This document shows, one piece after another, positions 46,058-54,644 of a DNA stretch of 64,000 nucleotides (positions are counted from its first letter, which is position 1; each line of letters starts with the position of its first letter). The DNA is taken from positions 190,255-254,254 of the forward strand of contig JAAUZL010000008.1 in the NCBI GenBank assembly GCA_014804615.1. Direction: 5' to 3'. This DNA comes from Lachnospiraceae bacterium. GTDB taxonomy: Bacteria; Bacillota; Clostridia; Lachnospirales; Lachnospiraceae. Both the position numbers and the translations under genes were made by a program. The notes beneath the pieces were generated by a model. It saw only the letters and a program-made list of their open reading frames with translations, made no database searches and was not told where the DNA came from.

Positions 46058-47485
46058 CTATTTACTCGGATATAAAAGTTCTCTATACGGCATATAATCC
46101 AGTACTGTTTTTTTTCGGATATGCTTTAAGTAAAAAATACAATCAAGATATTCTTTCCTTATTTTTTTATGATAGCGTTTAGAATAATAATCTCTAAGTT
46201 TCTCCTTATCCTCTCTATAAGCTGCATCTGTTAAATCTCCTTCCCAGCTTTCACCAGCCGAAATACTAATATCACCCTGGATTGATTTTGTGATCATATT
46301 CAGTTCGTATAATGCTTCCACTTTCATGTCTACAACATCATCGTCTTTATTCCTCTTATGCTTAAAGAGTCCTATATTTTCTACAATCATATTACAAGCA
46401 TATATATAATCCTCTTTTCTCCACCTATCGTTTTCTATTACCTCTAACAGTTCTTTGGTAGAAGCTTTCCTAATCATTGCTCGTAAACATTTATCATCAA
46501 AATTATTCTCATAATACTTAGAAAAGAATTGTATTGGCAATTTCGGGAAGCAATCATAAGCCTCCTTCACTTCCCCTTTAAACGCTGTGCCCCTTCGAAA
46601 AAATTTTTCCACGTATTCTTGGTCTTTCTCATACCTCTCCAGAAATTCCCATGTATTAAAAATATCCTCCACCTTACGCAACTCATCTATAGTATCGAAA
46701 AGACTCAGCCACTTTATATACCATTTACTAAGCTTTTCATATAAATTAATATAAACAGCTTTGCGAGTATCTTTACTAAATAATCTTTTAACATACTGCC
46801 CGTTCATTCTATCCAAGAAACAATCAATTACTATTCTCTCTATGGTTTTTTTGTGTTCTTGATACGTATTCCACGCCTTGTTATCAATACTTTCTTCATC
46901 GCTTTTATTGCCAACCTCTTTTTCATTTCCCCCTGACTTTTGTCCACTATACAATTCAAATCTGGATTCATCTATCTTCCCAATATATCTCCAAACCTTG
47001 TCCAGTTCATTCCTTGATCTGGGCTTGCCCTTACATGAATCAAACATTTTCAATTCCTTGATTTGATCTATCAAACAAAAAAGTTTCCTAACCTCTTTTA
47101 TCTGATCCTCTGACTGTGCTTTCATTAAATATTCGTCCTTTGTCCATGGTAATAGATTTTGAAGAATATCAATAATCCTAATCATGTTTTCATATGAGCT
47201 TTCCTTCTCCATCTCTTTATCCAGCCCAAACAAATTCTCCAGATTTATTCTTACTTCGCTTACATCTTCTCCTGCAAAAATGAAGTACCCTTTGCTCTTA
47301 CCAGACGAAATACGTACTTGGCTACTTCTATACCAATTTATCATTTCTTCTTGAAATCCAAGCTTTTCGAGTATCTCTCTAAATTTTCTTACTAATTCAT
47401 CTCTTTCACGCTTTACCTCGTCCTTATTCCTTCCATCCTCTTCTAGCAGATCAACCACTGTCCAATAGCCTCTTTTTAAACTCAC
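46058..47485 (-). CDS. Hypothetical protein, 475 aa
   Basis: A soluble, highly charged, mostly helical protein that I do not recognise. A GTG start follows GAGGTGTTGTT. Residues 1-60 look like a helical head with many Glu/Lys. The central part contains repeated Trp and Tyr, the tail is basic. It stands alone with its own terminator in the mobilizable element, so it may be a cargo gene. No catalytic motif seen. Confidence 0.6.
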   Translation of the reverse strand: MSLKRGYWTVVDLLEEDGRNKDEVKRERDELVRKFREILEKLGFQEEMINWYRSSQVRISSGKSKGYFIFAGEDVSEVRINLENLFGLDKEMEKESSYENMIRIIDILQNLLPWTKDEYLMKAQSEDQIKEVRKLFCLIDQIKELKMFDSCKGKPRSRNELDKVWRYIGKIDESRFELYSGQKSGGNEKEVGNKSDEESIDNKAWNTYQEHKKTIERIVIDCFLDRMNGQYVKRLFSKDTRKAVYINLYEKLSKWYIKWLSLFDTIDELRKVEDIFNTWEFLERYEKDQEYVEKFFRRGTAFKGEVKEAYDCFPKLPIQFFSKYYENNFDDKCLRAMIRKASTKELLEVIENDRWRKEDYIYACNMIVENIGLFKHKRNKDDDVVDMKVEALYELNMITKSIQGDISISAGESWEGDLTDAAYREDKEKLRDYYSKRYHKKIRKEYLDCIFYLKHIRKKTVLDYMPYRELLYPSK

Positions 47486-47686
47486 AACAACACCTCAATA
47501 GATTTTTCCATATACGTCTCCATCATATAAAAATCGGACAAACTATAAAAAAGCATATTTATTTCAATCTTTCATTCACCACTTGCCTCATCCCTGCTAC
47601 CCATAATATGGCAATCATGTGACTTTGTCCAGTACGATCATTGCCCCGTCTTCTTGATTCTTACAGCATATAACAATGAATTTGCC

Positions 47687-47734
47687 AAAAATGTGACATG
47701 GCCAAAGTTTATCATCCAGTCATGTCACATTTTT
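47687..47734. terminator. Perfect 14-bp inverted repeat
   Basis: AAAAATGTGACATG (47687-47700) and CATGTCACATTTTT (47721-47734) pair perfectly around a 20-nt loop, with T runs on both strands. Probably a bidirectional terminator after the short peptide gene; an operator is possible. Confidence 0.6.
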
Positions 47735-47808
47735 AAGCAAGTACAATATTTACCCTTTTCATGGTTTCTCGCAAACCATAAAAACCACATTAGTGTATTC
47801 TTTTTATT

Positions 47809-47895
47809 CTATCCATCACTCTCACCAGCCTTATTTATCGCCGCCAGAATGGTTGTTAAAATGCCGATTACTATTACCTTTAATACTTCATTCAT
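47809..47895 (-). CDS. Short hydrophobic peptide
   Basis: 28 residues: MNEVLKVIVIGILTTILAAI then NKAGESDG. One membrane helix with a polar tail. AAAAGGGTGATACAT precedes the ATG. It resembles small membrane toxins of type I systems in shape, but no antisense RNA can be shown. Confidence 0.45.
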   Translation of the reverse strand: MNEVLKVIVIGILTTILAAINKAGESDG

Positions 47896-47947
47896 ATGTA
47901 TCACCCTTTTCTATAACACAACTATTTCGATGGCTGCCAGTATCTCA

Positions 47948-48853
47948 TCAAGCACACATTTTGATTTCATCTGCTCCGGCATCATAGAAATAAACATGAT
48001 CTGAAAGCTTGTCTTCAATATCAAGTTCTTCTTCATTTACTAATTTTACAATGCTTCTGTAATAGTCTACGCTCTTTTTCCCATCAGCCGAAACGAAGAT
48101 CGTTTGATGTATAGATGCTGGCAGAATATAGAAGTCCCGACCATCAGCGAATCTACGCACCTGCTTCCTGTTCAGGATTCCTGCTGCTCCGTAATACATC
48201 GAGTCATTTGTATAGATGTAGAAATCTTCTGTCTGCTCATCCCCCTGTTGATCAGCCTCATAGGAGCCTCCATATACCTGTTCTACAACAAAACTCCGTA
48301 TATCACGGAAACAGTAACCGTCATCCGCAAGATTCTCCAATGCCTGTCTGTGAAGTTCCTCCGCACTAATCCCATAAGCTTCCAGCATTTGGTAATTGAT
48401 TTTTACACTAGCATAGCGCCCATCTATTTCTTTTCGATAAATATACGCCACAGACAGGTCTAGCATAGGAATAGAAACCACTTTTTCAAACATTTCCTGA
48501 TTATCCTCTGTAGAGAGCAGAATCGGATATATGCTTTTCTTTACCTGTTCCCACTCCATAATCTTCTGCAACATTTCTGAAATGCCTCCCATCTCCCTGT
48601 ATTCTTCGTTCATTTCATAGATCGCTCTGGCACATCCGGCGATACTCATATCTCCCTCACAGTACGCACCGTAAAACTTCTGCAGCGAAATTGCCGGGCA
48701 TACTCTTCCATCTGACTCATCCACGAAGATTCGGATACCATCATAATGCTTCCCGTTATTTTTCAATATCTCAACCAGCCCAAGCTGTACGTCATCGCCG
48801 CAGATTTCTCGAAGCCTTTCCAGTACCTCTTCCCTAAATACTTCATATTTCAT
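47948..48853 (-). CDS. DUF5688 family protein
   Basis: A 301-residue protein with the DUF5688 features: VFREEVLERLREICGDDVQL at the start, NNGKHYDGIRI, CPAISLQKFY and a final FYILPASIHQTIFVSAD. Common on mobile elements of Lachnospiraceae; function unknown. AAAGGAGGAAGCAGG precedes the ATG at 48853. First residues upstream in frame are not conserved. Confidence 0.85.
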   Translation of the reverse strand: MKYEVFREEVLERLREICGDDVQLGLVEILKNNGKHYDGIRIFVDESDGRVCPAISLQKFYGAYCEGDMSIAGCARAIYEMNEEYREMGGISEMLQKIMEWEQVKKSIYPILLSTEDNQEMFEKVVSIPMLDLSVAYIYRKEIDGRYASVKINYQMLEAYGISAEELHRQALENLADDGYCFRDIRSFVVEQVYGGSYEADQQGDEQTEDFYIYTNDSMYYGAAGILNRKQVRRFADGRDFYILPASIHQTIFVSADGKKSVDYYRSIVKLVNEEELDIEDKLSDHVYFYDAGADEIKMCA

Positions 48854-48866
48854 CCTGCTTCCTCCT

Positions 48867-49592
48867 TTACGCCACTTCCATAGATTTGGTTTTTGCAAGA
48901 GCAGCCATCACCTTTTTATATGAGTCCTCCGACATTTTCTCTGGCTCACTAATCCGATATCTTGCCTGTACCGCCTGTAGTTCCACTCCTGTGCGCTGCA
49001 GTTCTTTTTGTAACAGTTCCATTTGTGCCTCGGTAATGCTGTCTCCTCCGCCTGTTTCCAGCCCCTGTCGTTTTGCTTTCTCCTGCTTCATTTCATACAC
49101 AGTCTTTCCCCTCTCATTGACGATCACCAAGCAGTTTATTTCCCTTTCGCTGTTATACCCGATACGGTCTACTGAAAAATGCTCATTGCAGTAGAACTTA
49201 TCGTTCTTTTTCTGGATGGGAGCTTTCCCTGCTGGTATCCAGATAAAAGGCGCTGTATAGAGTTCCCTGCCGATCCCCCAGTTGAAACACGCGCGCTTGA
49301 AGCTGTCGGAAGCCTGTCCTTTCTCTTTCTCCGAATAGCTCATAGTACCTACATCCTGCTTGGCTATCCATTCCCCTGTTTCCTTATCATAGATCTCTAC
49401 CGTGCAGTAAAGATTCCCCTCTATGCTCTGGTGGCTCCGCTTCCATCCAAAGGGCCCGAAGCTCTCATCAAGGATACGCTGGTCTACCCTCGCATCCTTA
49501 TAGAGCAACAGGCTCAAGCCATTTTCTTTGATCACGGACACCCTGCACTCGATCTCATCCGTTTTAAGCAGCCTGATCAGACTCTGTTCCAT
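48867..49592 (-). CDS. Rad52-like single-strand annealing protein
   Basis: A 241-residue protein whose N-terminal ~150 residues match Rad52/Sak-type annealing proteins: YKDARVDQRILDESFGPFGW, TMSYSEKEKGQASDSFKRAC, FNWGIGRELYTAPFIWI. A linker and a C-terminal helical tail follow. Next to a YqaJ exonuclease it forms a phage-like annealing recombination pair. AAAAGGAGAAAAAAG precedes the ATG at 49592. Confidence 0.85.
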   Translation of the reverse strand: MEQSLIRLLKTDEIECRVSVIKENGLSLLLYKDARVDQRILDESFGPFGWKRSHQSIEGNLYCTVEIYDKETGEWIAKQDVGTMSYSEKEKGQASDSFKRACFNWGIGRELYTAPFIWIPAGKAPIQKKNDKFYCNEHFSVDRIGYNSEREINCLVIVNERGKTVYEMKQEKAKRQGLETGGGDSITEAQMELLQKELQRTGVELQAVQARYRISEPEKMSEDSYKKVMAALAKTKSMEVA

Positions 49593-49683
49593 CTTTTTTC
49601 TCCTTTTCCGCATACGAATCTATTTTTTTCAGGAACGCTTCCAGTTCATAACGCGCATATTCCCTCAGTTTCTTTTCTCTCAT
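49564..49683 (-). CDS. Small hypothetical protein overlapping rad52-like gene
   Basis: 39 codons (MREKKLREYARYELEAFLKK then IDSYAEKEKKDGTESDQAA). TAGGAGGGCTGGCT precedes the ATG. Its 3' end overlaps the Rad52-like start by 29 bases in another frame, with the ribosome site of that gene inside it, so translation is probably coupled. Confidence 0.6.
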   Translation of the reverse strand: MREKKLREYARYELEAFLKKIDSYAEKEKKDGTESDQAA

Positions 49684-49694
49684 AGCCAGCCCTC

Positions 49695-50624
49695 CTATGC
49701 TGCTTTCACTTCAAACCGTCTGGAGTGGGAAACCTTCCCATAATCGGCATAAAGCTCCGGTTTCTCTTCCCTGATGCGCTTTGTATCAAGCTTCGTGGAG
49801 TCGATGTTTTTCCATGAGACACGGAAACACTCACTGCTCGCAAGCTCATTGTCCTGCATGAACAGCTTCACTTCCTGCTCAATCTGCTTCTGTTCCTCCT
49901 GCAACTCCGCAATAAATCCAAGGATTTCCTCACGCCTCCTTAATTTTTCATCAAACCCAACAAGTTCAATGGCGCTCGCTTTCCTTGCGGTATGGAAATA
50001 CTGTTCCAGCACTTCATCACAGGCCTTACTGCCATCCGGCGGTGGGATAACACCCGGCACTACATGGTTATTCCAGAAATCCTCTTCTATTTCAATGAGA
50101 CGGTTTATCAGTTCATCGTCCCACTCTAACTTCCGGTAGGTAAACTCTCTGCCTAAGATGACTGCCGCGATATACCATGTTCTTTTTCCTGTGACTGCCA
50201 TGTAATGGTAACACTGCATGATATAATGGAGCGGGATATTGCCGTCCGCCCATTTGTCAGCATTATAGGCGCTCGCGGTCTTGCATTCCAGTCCGGCATC
50301 CTCGCCTACAATCAGCCTGTCCACATCCGCAATCATAAAGGGATGCCCCGCACTCCGGTACATGAAATTAGATTTGCGCACCTTTAATCCCGTCGCCTCC
50401 ATAAACCGCTGCGCCACATAATCTTCCAGATCGTGGCCGATACGGATTGCCTCGCTGTCCTGTTCCTTCAATGTTTCGCTCGTCTTATCTTGAAATACTT
50501 TCATGGCACTGCTGTATGGATTCACGCCGCAGATCGCCCCTGCATCAGAACCTCCGATTCCTGATTTCCTTAAACGGAGCCATTCTGTGTTATCGACCCC
50601 TGCCAATGATATTTTTTCAAACAT
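49695..50624 (-). CDS. YqaJ-type phage exonuclease
   Basis: A 309-residue PD-(D/E)XK exonuclease: SGIGGSDAGAICGVNPYSSA, IGHDLEDYVAQRF, PFMIADVDRLI and GLECKTASAYNADKW provide the E, D and ExK active residues. Works with the adjacent Rad52-like protein on double-strand ends. AAAAGGAGATTTACC precedes the ATG. Confidence 0.93.
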   Translation of the reverse strand: MFEKISLAGVDNTEWLRLRKSGIGGSDAGAICGVNPYSSAMKVFQDKTSETLKEQDSEAIRIGHDLEDYVAQRFMEATGLKVRKSNFMYRSAGHPFMIADVDRLIVGEDAGLECKTASAYNADKWADGNIPLHYIMQCYHYMAVTGKRTWYIAAVILGREFTYRKLEWDDELINRLIEIEEDFWNNHVVPGVIPPPDGSKACDEVLEQYFHTARKASAIELVGFDEKLRRREEILGFIAELQEEQKQIEQEVKLFMQDNELASSECFRVSWKNIDSTKLDTKRIREEKPELYADYGKVSHSRRFEVKAA

Positions 50625-50720
50625 GGTAAATCTCCTTTTCTTTTCAATGCGTTTCCACTATATTTATAAACTACCGTCAGTCAATCTGACTTTTCGCTAA
50701 ATATAAAAAGCCAAAACAAT

Positions 50721-50760
50721 GGGGACAGTTAAGATCATAAAATGGTCCCCGCTGTTCCCC
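50721..50760 (-). terminator. Hairpin terminator candidate
   Basis: GGGGACAG pairs with CTGTTCCCC with one bulge; the minus strand then reads ATTGTTTTGGCTTTTTAT. It separates the DUF932 transcript from yqaJ. Confidence 0.5.
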
Positions 50761-50877
50761 AATCTCTGTTTTCATGCTCTTTTCACTATTTCCTGTCCTT
50801 CCGCTTTTCACTCCAGAAGTTTCTGCCCCGTGGCATACGCCATACACATGTATTTAGGGATTCTGTTCCGTGATATA

Positions 50878-50979
50878 CTATTTCCCTGCATACAGCCATA
50901 TGACCAAAAGAATACTGTTAAATCCCAAAATACACATATCACACACCCACTGAAACCCCTGTATGAAAAGCTTTATCAC
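50878..50979 (-). CDS. Short hydrophobic peptide, GTG start
   Basis: 33 residues with a single membrane helix (MCILGFNSILLVIWLYAGK at the end). AGGAGGCGGAGAGAATGC precedes the GTG. An overlapping 14-codon ATG frame uses the same site. Coding is uncertain. Confidence 0.35.
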   Translation of the reverse strand: MIKLFIQGFQWVCDMCILGFNSILLVIWLYAGK

Positions 50980-51035
50980 GCATTCTCTCCGCCTCCTTCC
51001 CGCTATATATTCTGTTTCTTCCACAATGCGGTGAC

Positions 51036-51968
51036 TTATGCAGCCTTTACAAGCTGATATGCCTTGTCGATCAAAGGATTCCCGTCAATGGTACGCCCAA
51101 ACAGGTTCTCATTATAGTTTGCCGTCCTGCGAAGCGGTTCACTGTGCGTTGCAAAGTCGGATACCGCATTGATGAACCGGTACGCATTGTTCCCTACCTT
51201 CTGCAGATCAGGGGCATCATAATACCGCCGCTCCATATCTTTACGGAGTTTGATGATGTTCTTGCTCTGGATCGATGTAGCATCCTCCTCCTTCGGCAGG
51301 AGCAATTCGATGTACTCTTTCACCTGCGCATCCGTTATTTTCTGCCTGCGCAGCTGTTCAAACTCAATACCGAGGCTGTCCATGTATTTCTCAGCCATAA
51401 AGAGCGTATCCTTCGCCTCCTGTATCTTGTCATGGATGTTGCCTGTGTGGATCATGCTGAAACTACGCTTTGCTGAATCCAGCGCAAGGTTGAGCGTATT
51501 GTTGCATACCACCCTGACCGGAGTGATTGCGACTTTCACCGAACCAGAACCGTCATGAGTATTGGAGAACACCAGATAAGGGCTGATCCTTTCTCCTGCA
51601 ATGATATACTCCCTCGGAAGCCTCGCAAGGAGCCAGATTTTCTTCCCTTCCTGCAGTGATCCGGCAGTCTCATAGCAGACACCCTTTCCGAGCAGTTCAT
51701 CAGTAAAACTGAACGCATCCACATTTTGTACTACCTTATAGCGGTCGGATACCACGCCTAGCACTTTTCTGTCGGAACTGCGCACATTTGCCCTATACCC
51801 TTTCACCATTTCGTTATACCCTGTATACACAGGCTCCTGCACCACCTTCCAGTCAAGCCCCGCAAGACGGAGCGCGTCTGCTGATGTGGGTGCATCCATG
51901 ACGATCGTGCCTAACCCGTGCCACGGTTTCTCCCTTACAGAGAACATTGTTTCTACATTTGCTGCCAT
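51036..51968 (-). CDS. DUF932 phage/plasmid-like protein
   Basis: A 310-residue protein of the phage/plasmid-like DUF932 family: TMFSVREKPWHGLGTIVMDA at the start, LGVVSDRYKVVQNVDAFSF, SPYLVFSNTHDGSGSVKVAI and TPVRVVCNNTLNLAL. Such proteins accompany mobile-element recombination genes; role unknown. GGAGG lies ten bases before the ATG at 51968. Confidence 0.92.
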   Translation of the reverse strand: MAANVETMFSVREKPWHGLGTIVMDAPTSADALRLAGLDWKVVQEPVYTGYNEMVKGYRANVRSSDRKVLGVVSDRYKVVQNVDAFSFTDELLGKGVCYETAGSLQEGKKIWLLARLPREYIIAGERISPYLVFSNTHDGSGSVKVAITPVRVVCNNTLNLALDSAKRSFSMIHTGNIHDKIQEAKDTLFMAEKYMDSLGIEFEQLRRQKITDAQVKEYIELLLPKEEDATSIQSKNIIKLRKDMERRYYDAPDLQKVGNNAYRFINAVSDFATHSEPLRRTANYNENLFGRTIDGNPLIDKAYQLVKAA

Positions 51969-52011
51969 ACTCTTTTCCTCCATTCTCCTTTTTTGAATTT
52001 GGCAAAAATAT

Positions 52012-52037
52012 AGACCAACAGATTGCTCCGTTGGTCT
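52012..52037 (-). terminator. Terminator of the TerB operon
   Basis: AGACCAAC (52012-52019) pairs with GTTGGTCT (52030-52037); the minus strand continues ATATTTTTGCC. The sequence around it (CATGATAATAATATATATTT) parallels the terminator at 9365. Confidence 0.8.
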
Positions 52038-52106
52038 GTGTATCATGATAATAATATATATTTAAGATAAGGAATCTTCTAATAGATACATAAATCCTAG
52101 ATGTTT

Positions 52107-53330
52107 TCATGTAAAATCATATTCGCTTCCACGAATCTGTGCAAAAAACTCCTGCTCTATGAACTCTTGTTTTACTTTTCTGATAAATTTCGCATCAGTG
52201 GCAATCCTATAGACTGTGACAAGCAAACCACCGACATCCAGACTCCTCAAAGCATCTTCATTCCCAAGTGAGGCATTTGCTCCTACATAAATCAGATTGC
52301 TTGCGCTTGCGATAAAATTGGAATAACTCAATATTTTTCTAGTTCTCACTTCATAAACATTCCTGTTATATTCCACACCTTCATCATAAAACAGCCCGTG
52401 TAGCATAGAAATCATCGTGTTAATAAAAATAGAAAAAGTCGCCTGCTTACCCACTGTAACAATATTCGCCATATCCAGTCCATTCGAAGCCAGATCTGCC
52501 GCCAGCCCAGCATCTATTACTGATATAAAAGGCAAGGGAAGGCTATTCTTTGTGCTTATATCCGAATTTAGGTGTATAATTTCCTTAATGAGTGAAGCTC
52601 CTACTTTTGTTTTTCCCTCAATCCCTTCATGCAGCAATTTGTCCTTTGTTTTTGAAAGTACAAGTCCTGTATTCGCTTTATTCTTAAAATAATCCATTCC
52701 CACATCATTCGTGTAAATATGATAAGATTGTAAATCCTTATTTGTTAGTGTGGAAGTTGCAATGTTGGCAGTTCCAAAAACCAATCCCAGGATCGGATCA
52801 TGACCAATTGCTGTTACACGATGCCCCATCTGTTTTCCACCACTCAGGGCTCCATTGGCACCGATATTGGCATCAAAAGGAACAGGACACGGTGGTTTTC
52901 CCTTGGAACCACATATCTCTTCCAAAGACGGATTATAATATCTGTGCATACGATCCGATTTTTCTTTAATATGCCCTTTTGTGTTATTCGCCGCTGTCTT
53001 GTCATCTAATCTTTCAGGGAATTTTGTAAGTGCATACTGCCGTACTACCTGTAATGCCACCGCAAGAAACAAAAACGAGATATCAAATTTATTTAATCCA
53101 GTACACTTTTCAAATTTCTCATCAATCTCTGCCAAAATCTGTTCTGCGTTAGCTGCTACTTCTGCCACGCGGGCTGACTCGTCTGCTATCATCCGCATAT
53201 GCCCTGTTATGGTTTCTGCATCTTTCAGCGTGTCATCCATATCATTTAGAAGTGCCTGCCTTTCCCTTGAAGAGGCCGCTGACCGCTCCCGCATTTCCAC
53301 ACTTCGTTTTAAAAAATCTTCGTATCCCAT
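52107..53330 (-). CDS. Hypothetical protein, last gene of TerB operon
   Basis: A 407-residue protein. Residues 1-75 are a coiled coil (RERQALLNDMDDTLKDAETI; ESARVAEVAANAEQILAEID). A hydrophobic segment follows at ~83-95, then a basic stretch with HEKSD-like charge, a Gly-rich part (DANIGANGALSGGKQMGHRV) and several moderately hydrophobic helices. No family named. The stop of the preceding glycine-zipper gene lies 21 bp upstream, so the two are co-translated. Possibly a membrane-associating effector, by inference only. Confidence 0.65.
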   Translation of the reverse strand: MGYEDFLKRSVEMRERSAASSRERQALLNDMDDTLKDAETITGHMRMIADESARVAEVAANAEQILAEIDEKFEKCTGLNKFDISFLFLAVALQVVRQYALTKFPERLDDKTAANNTKGHIKEKSDRMHRYYNPSLEEICGSKGKPPCPVPFDANIGANGALSGGKQMGHRVTAIGHDPILGLVFGTANIATSTLTNKDLQSYHIYTNDVGMDYFKNKANTGLVLSKTKDKLLHEGIEGKTKVGASLIKEIIHLNSDISTKNSLPLPFISVIDAGLAADLASNGLDMANIVTVGKQATFSIFINTMISMLHGLFYDEGVEYNRNVYEVRTRKILSYSNFIASASNLIYVGANASLGNEDALRSLDVGGLLVTVYRIATDAKFIRKVKQEFIEQEFFAQIRGSEYDFT

Positions 53331-53351
53331 AATCTCGTATAGTCTCCAATT

Positions 53352-53918
53352 CTAACCCAGTGTCGAAATTAGATTCCTGGCATCACTTATGTACTCTGAC
53401 ACCAAAGCGGTCGTATTACTATCTTCTCCGTTAAGTTCTTCTTCCAATTTTTTAATATATTCAAGCATCTCCGCTTCAATTCGATCTCTTTCCTGTAGTT
53501 CTTCCCGTGTCAGCTTCTCTTTCTCTTTATACTTAGATAATTCCTCTTTCGATTCATCTATTTTATCCATACATTCTTTAATCTTCTTTTTAATATCCTG
53601 CTCCTGCCTCTGATACTTATTCTCATACACTTTCGAAGCATCAACATACCCTTCCCTTTTCCCCTGATCGTATGCCTTCTCCTGCTTCTTTTCCTGCGCT
53701 GCTCCTGCCGCAACCCCAACCGCTCCTGCCGCAGCCGCAGTAGCCGCAACAGTTCCTGTTGATGCTGCCATCATCCCAAGTCCAGCCGACAGCCCAACGC
53801 TAGTCGCTCCAATGGCACTAGATGCCACAGCAAAACCCGCTGCTGGAAGCACCACCGGCGCAGCTACAACTGCTCCTACTGCACACACACCACCTAAAAC
53901 CCATTTCCCGAATCCCAT
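53352..53918 (-). CDS. Glycine-zipper/coiled-coil protein
   Basis: A 188-residue protein. The first 75 residues are Ala/Gly/Val-rich with repeated small-residue motifs (VCAVGAVVAAPVVLPAAGFA; AAAAGAVGVAAGAAQ), a glycine-zipper membrane segment. Residues 80-165 form a long Lys/Glu coiled coil. AAGGAGATAAAT precedes the ATG. Related architectures insert in membranes and oligomerise. Sits between DUF1810 and the 407-residue gene in the operon. Confidence 0.75.
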   Translation of the reverse strand: MGFGKWVLGGVCAVGAVVAAPVVLPAAGFAVASSAIGATSVGLSAGLGMMAASTGTVAATAAAAGAVGVAAGAAQEKKQEKAYDQGKREGYVDASKVYENKYQRQEQDIKKKIKECMDKIDESKEELSKYKEKEKLTREELQERDRIEAEMLEYIKKLEEELNGEDSNTTALVSEYISDARNLISTLG

Positions 53919-53939
53919 ATTTATCTCCTTCCTACTATC

Positions 53940-54068
53940 TTAGTGAAGTTCCAACAATGCTTCCCCACGCTTATTCCACTCCATGCCTTCACTAACCCAC
54001 TGTCCAACTCTTCCAATGCCTCCACAGAGTTTCAAAATTGACTGTATCTTCACTTGTCCTTTTTGCAT
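53940..54068 (-). pseudogene. Duplicated 3' end of the TerB gene
   Basis: A 42-codon frame whose last 20 residues, QWVSEGMEWNKRGEALLELH, are identical to the C-terminus of the TerB-like protein at 54645. About 85 bp of DNA are duplicated with few changes. No ribosome site precedes its ATG. It marks a tandem duplication around the DUF1810 gene. Confidence 0.7.
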
Positions 54069-54108
54069 CTATTATTTTCAAAATGTCCTGCCAGAAATTC
54101 TGGCTTTT

Positions 54109-54540
54109 TCACCGCCATCCCTCTTGACAGGATAGAAGCTCTATCGTCCTCTGATCCTTCTTCCCTGCAAAAAACTTATCAAGCACTCTTTGAAATACAT
54201 TTTCTTCCGGTGCAGCTTCTGCAAATAAAGTCATAGAAGATCTGAGCTTCAGGTTGTCGGGATATCCCATCACATCATTCGCATCCGAAGACTGCAAGCT
54301 TAAGAGCGCATTGCTTATCTCTATCAATCGGGACTTAAGAATTGTATTCGCCATATACTCCTTCGCTTCAGCTAAACCATCAATGCCATAAAATTCCGAG
54401 GTCGAACTGAACCCCAACCCCTTTACTTGCGGAAAAATATACCATATCCAATGGCTCCGCTTATGTCCTAACCGTATTTCTGACAAAGCCACCCCATAGT
54501 AACGTTCCTGTGCCTTCAAAAATCTGTCCAAATCATACAT
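54109..54540 (-). CDS. DUF1810 family protein
   Basis: A 143-residue protein matching DUF1810: MYDLDRFLKAQERYYGVALS, GHKRSHWIWYIFPQVKGLGF, SEFYGIDGLAEAKEYMAN and SSMTLFAEAAPEE. GAAAGGGGGATAGAAT precedes the ATG. DUF1810 has no firm function. Its insertion between an intact and a partial TerB gene suggests it arrived as a cassette. Confidence 0.88.
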   Translation of the reverse strand: MYDLDRFLKAQERYYGVALSEIRLGHKRSHWIWYIFPQVKGLGFSSTSEFYGIDGLAEAKEYMANTILKSRLIEISNALLSLQSSDANDVMGYPDNLKLRSSMTLFAEAAPEENVFQRVLDKFFAGKKDQRTIELLSCQEGWR

Positions 54541-54644
54541 ATTCTATCCCCCTTTCTATAACTTCATATATTTTGCGCCGATCTCAAGATTACTCCTGCA
54601 ACAGCCCATTTTCAGAATCTTATACTCATGTCCTCCCTCTTTAC

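Larger units (their letters stand above)
47486..47947. other. Intergenic region with inverted repeat and short peptide gene
   Basis: About 460 bp holding the perfect inverted repeat at 47687-47734 and the 28-codon hydrophobic peptide frame at 47809-47895. No larger gene. Confidence 0.6.
50625..51035. other. Intergenic region with hairpin and short peptide frame
   Basis: About 410 bp. GGGGACAG (50721-50728) and CTGTTCCCC (50752-50760) form a hairpin whose minus-strand continuation is T-rich. A 33-codon hydrophobic frame lies at 50878-50979. Nothing else found. Confidence 0.5.

Noticed and set aside
50719-51057. 112-codon plus-strand frame opposite the DUF932 downstream region
   Set aside because: No ribosome site, composition like the complement of non-coding sequence, and all neighbours are on the other strand.
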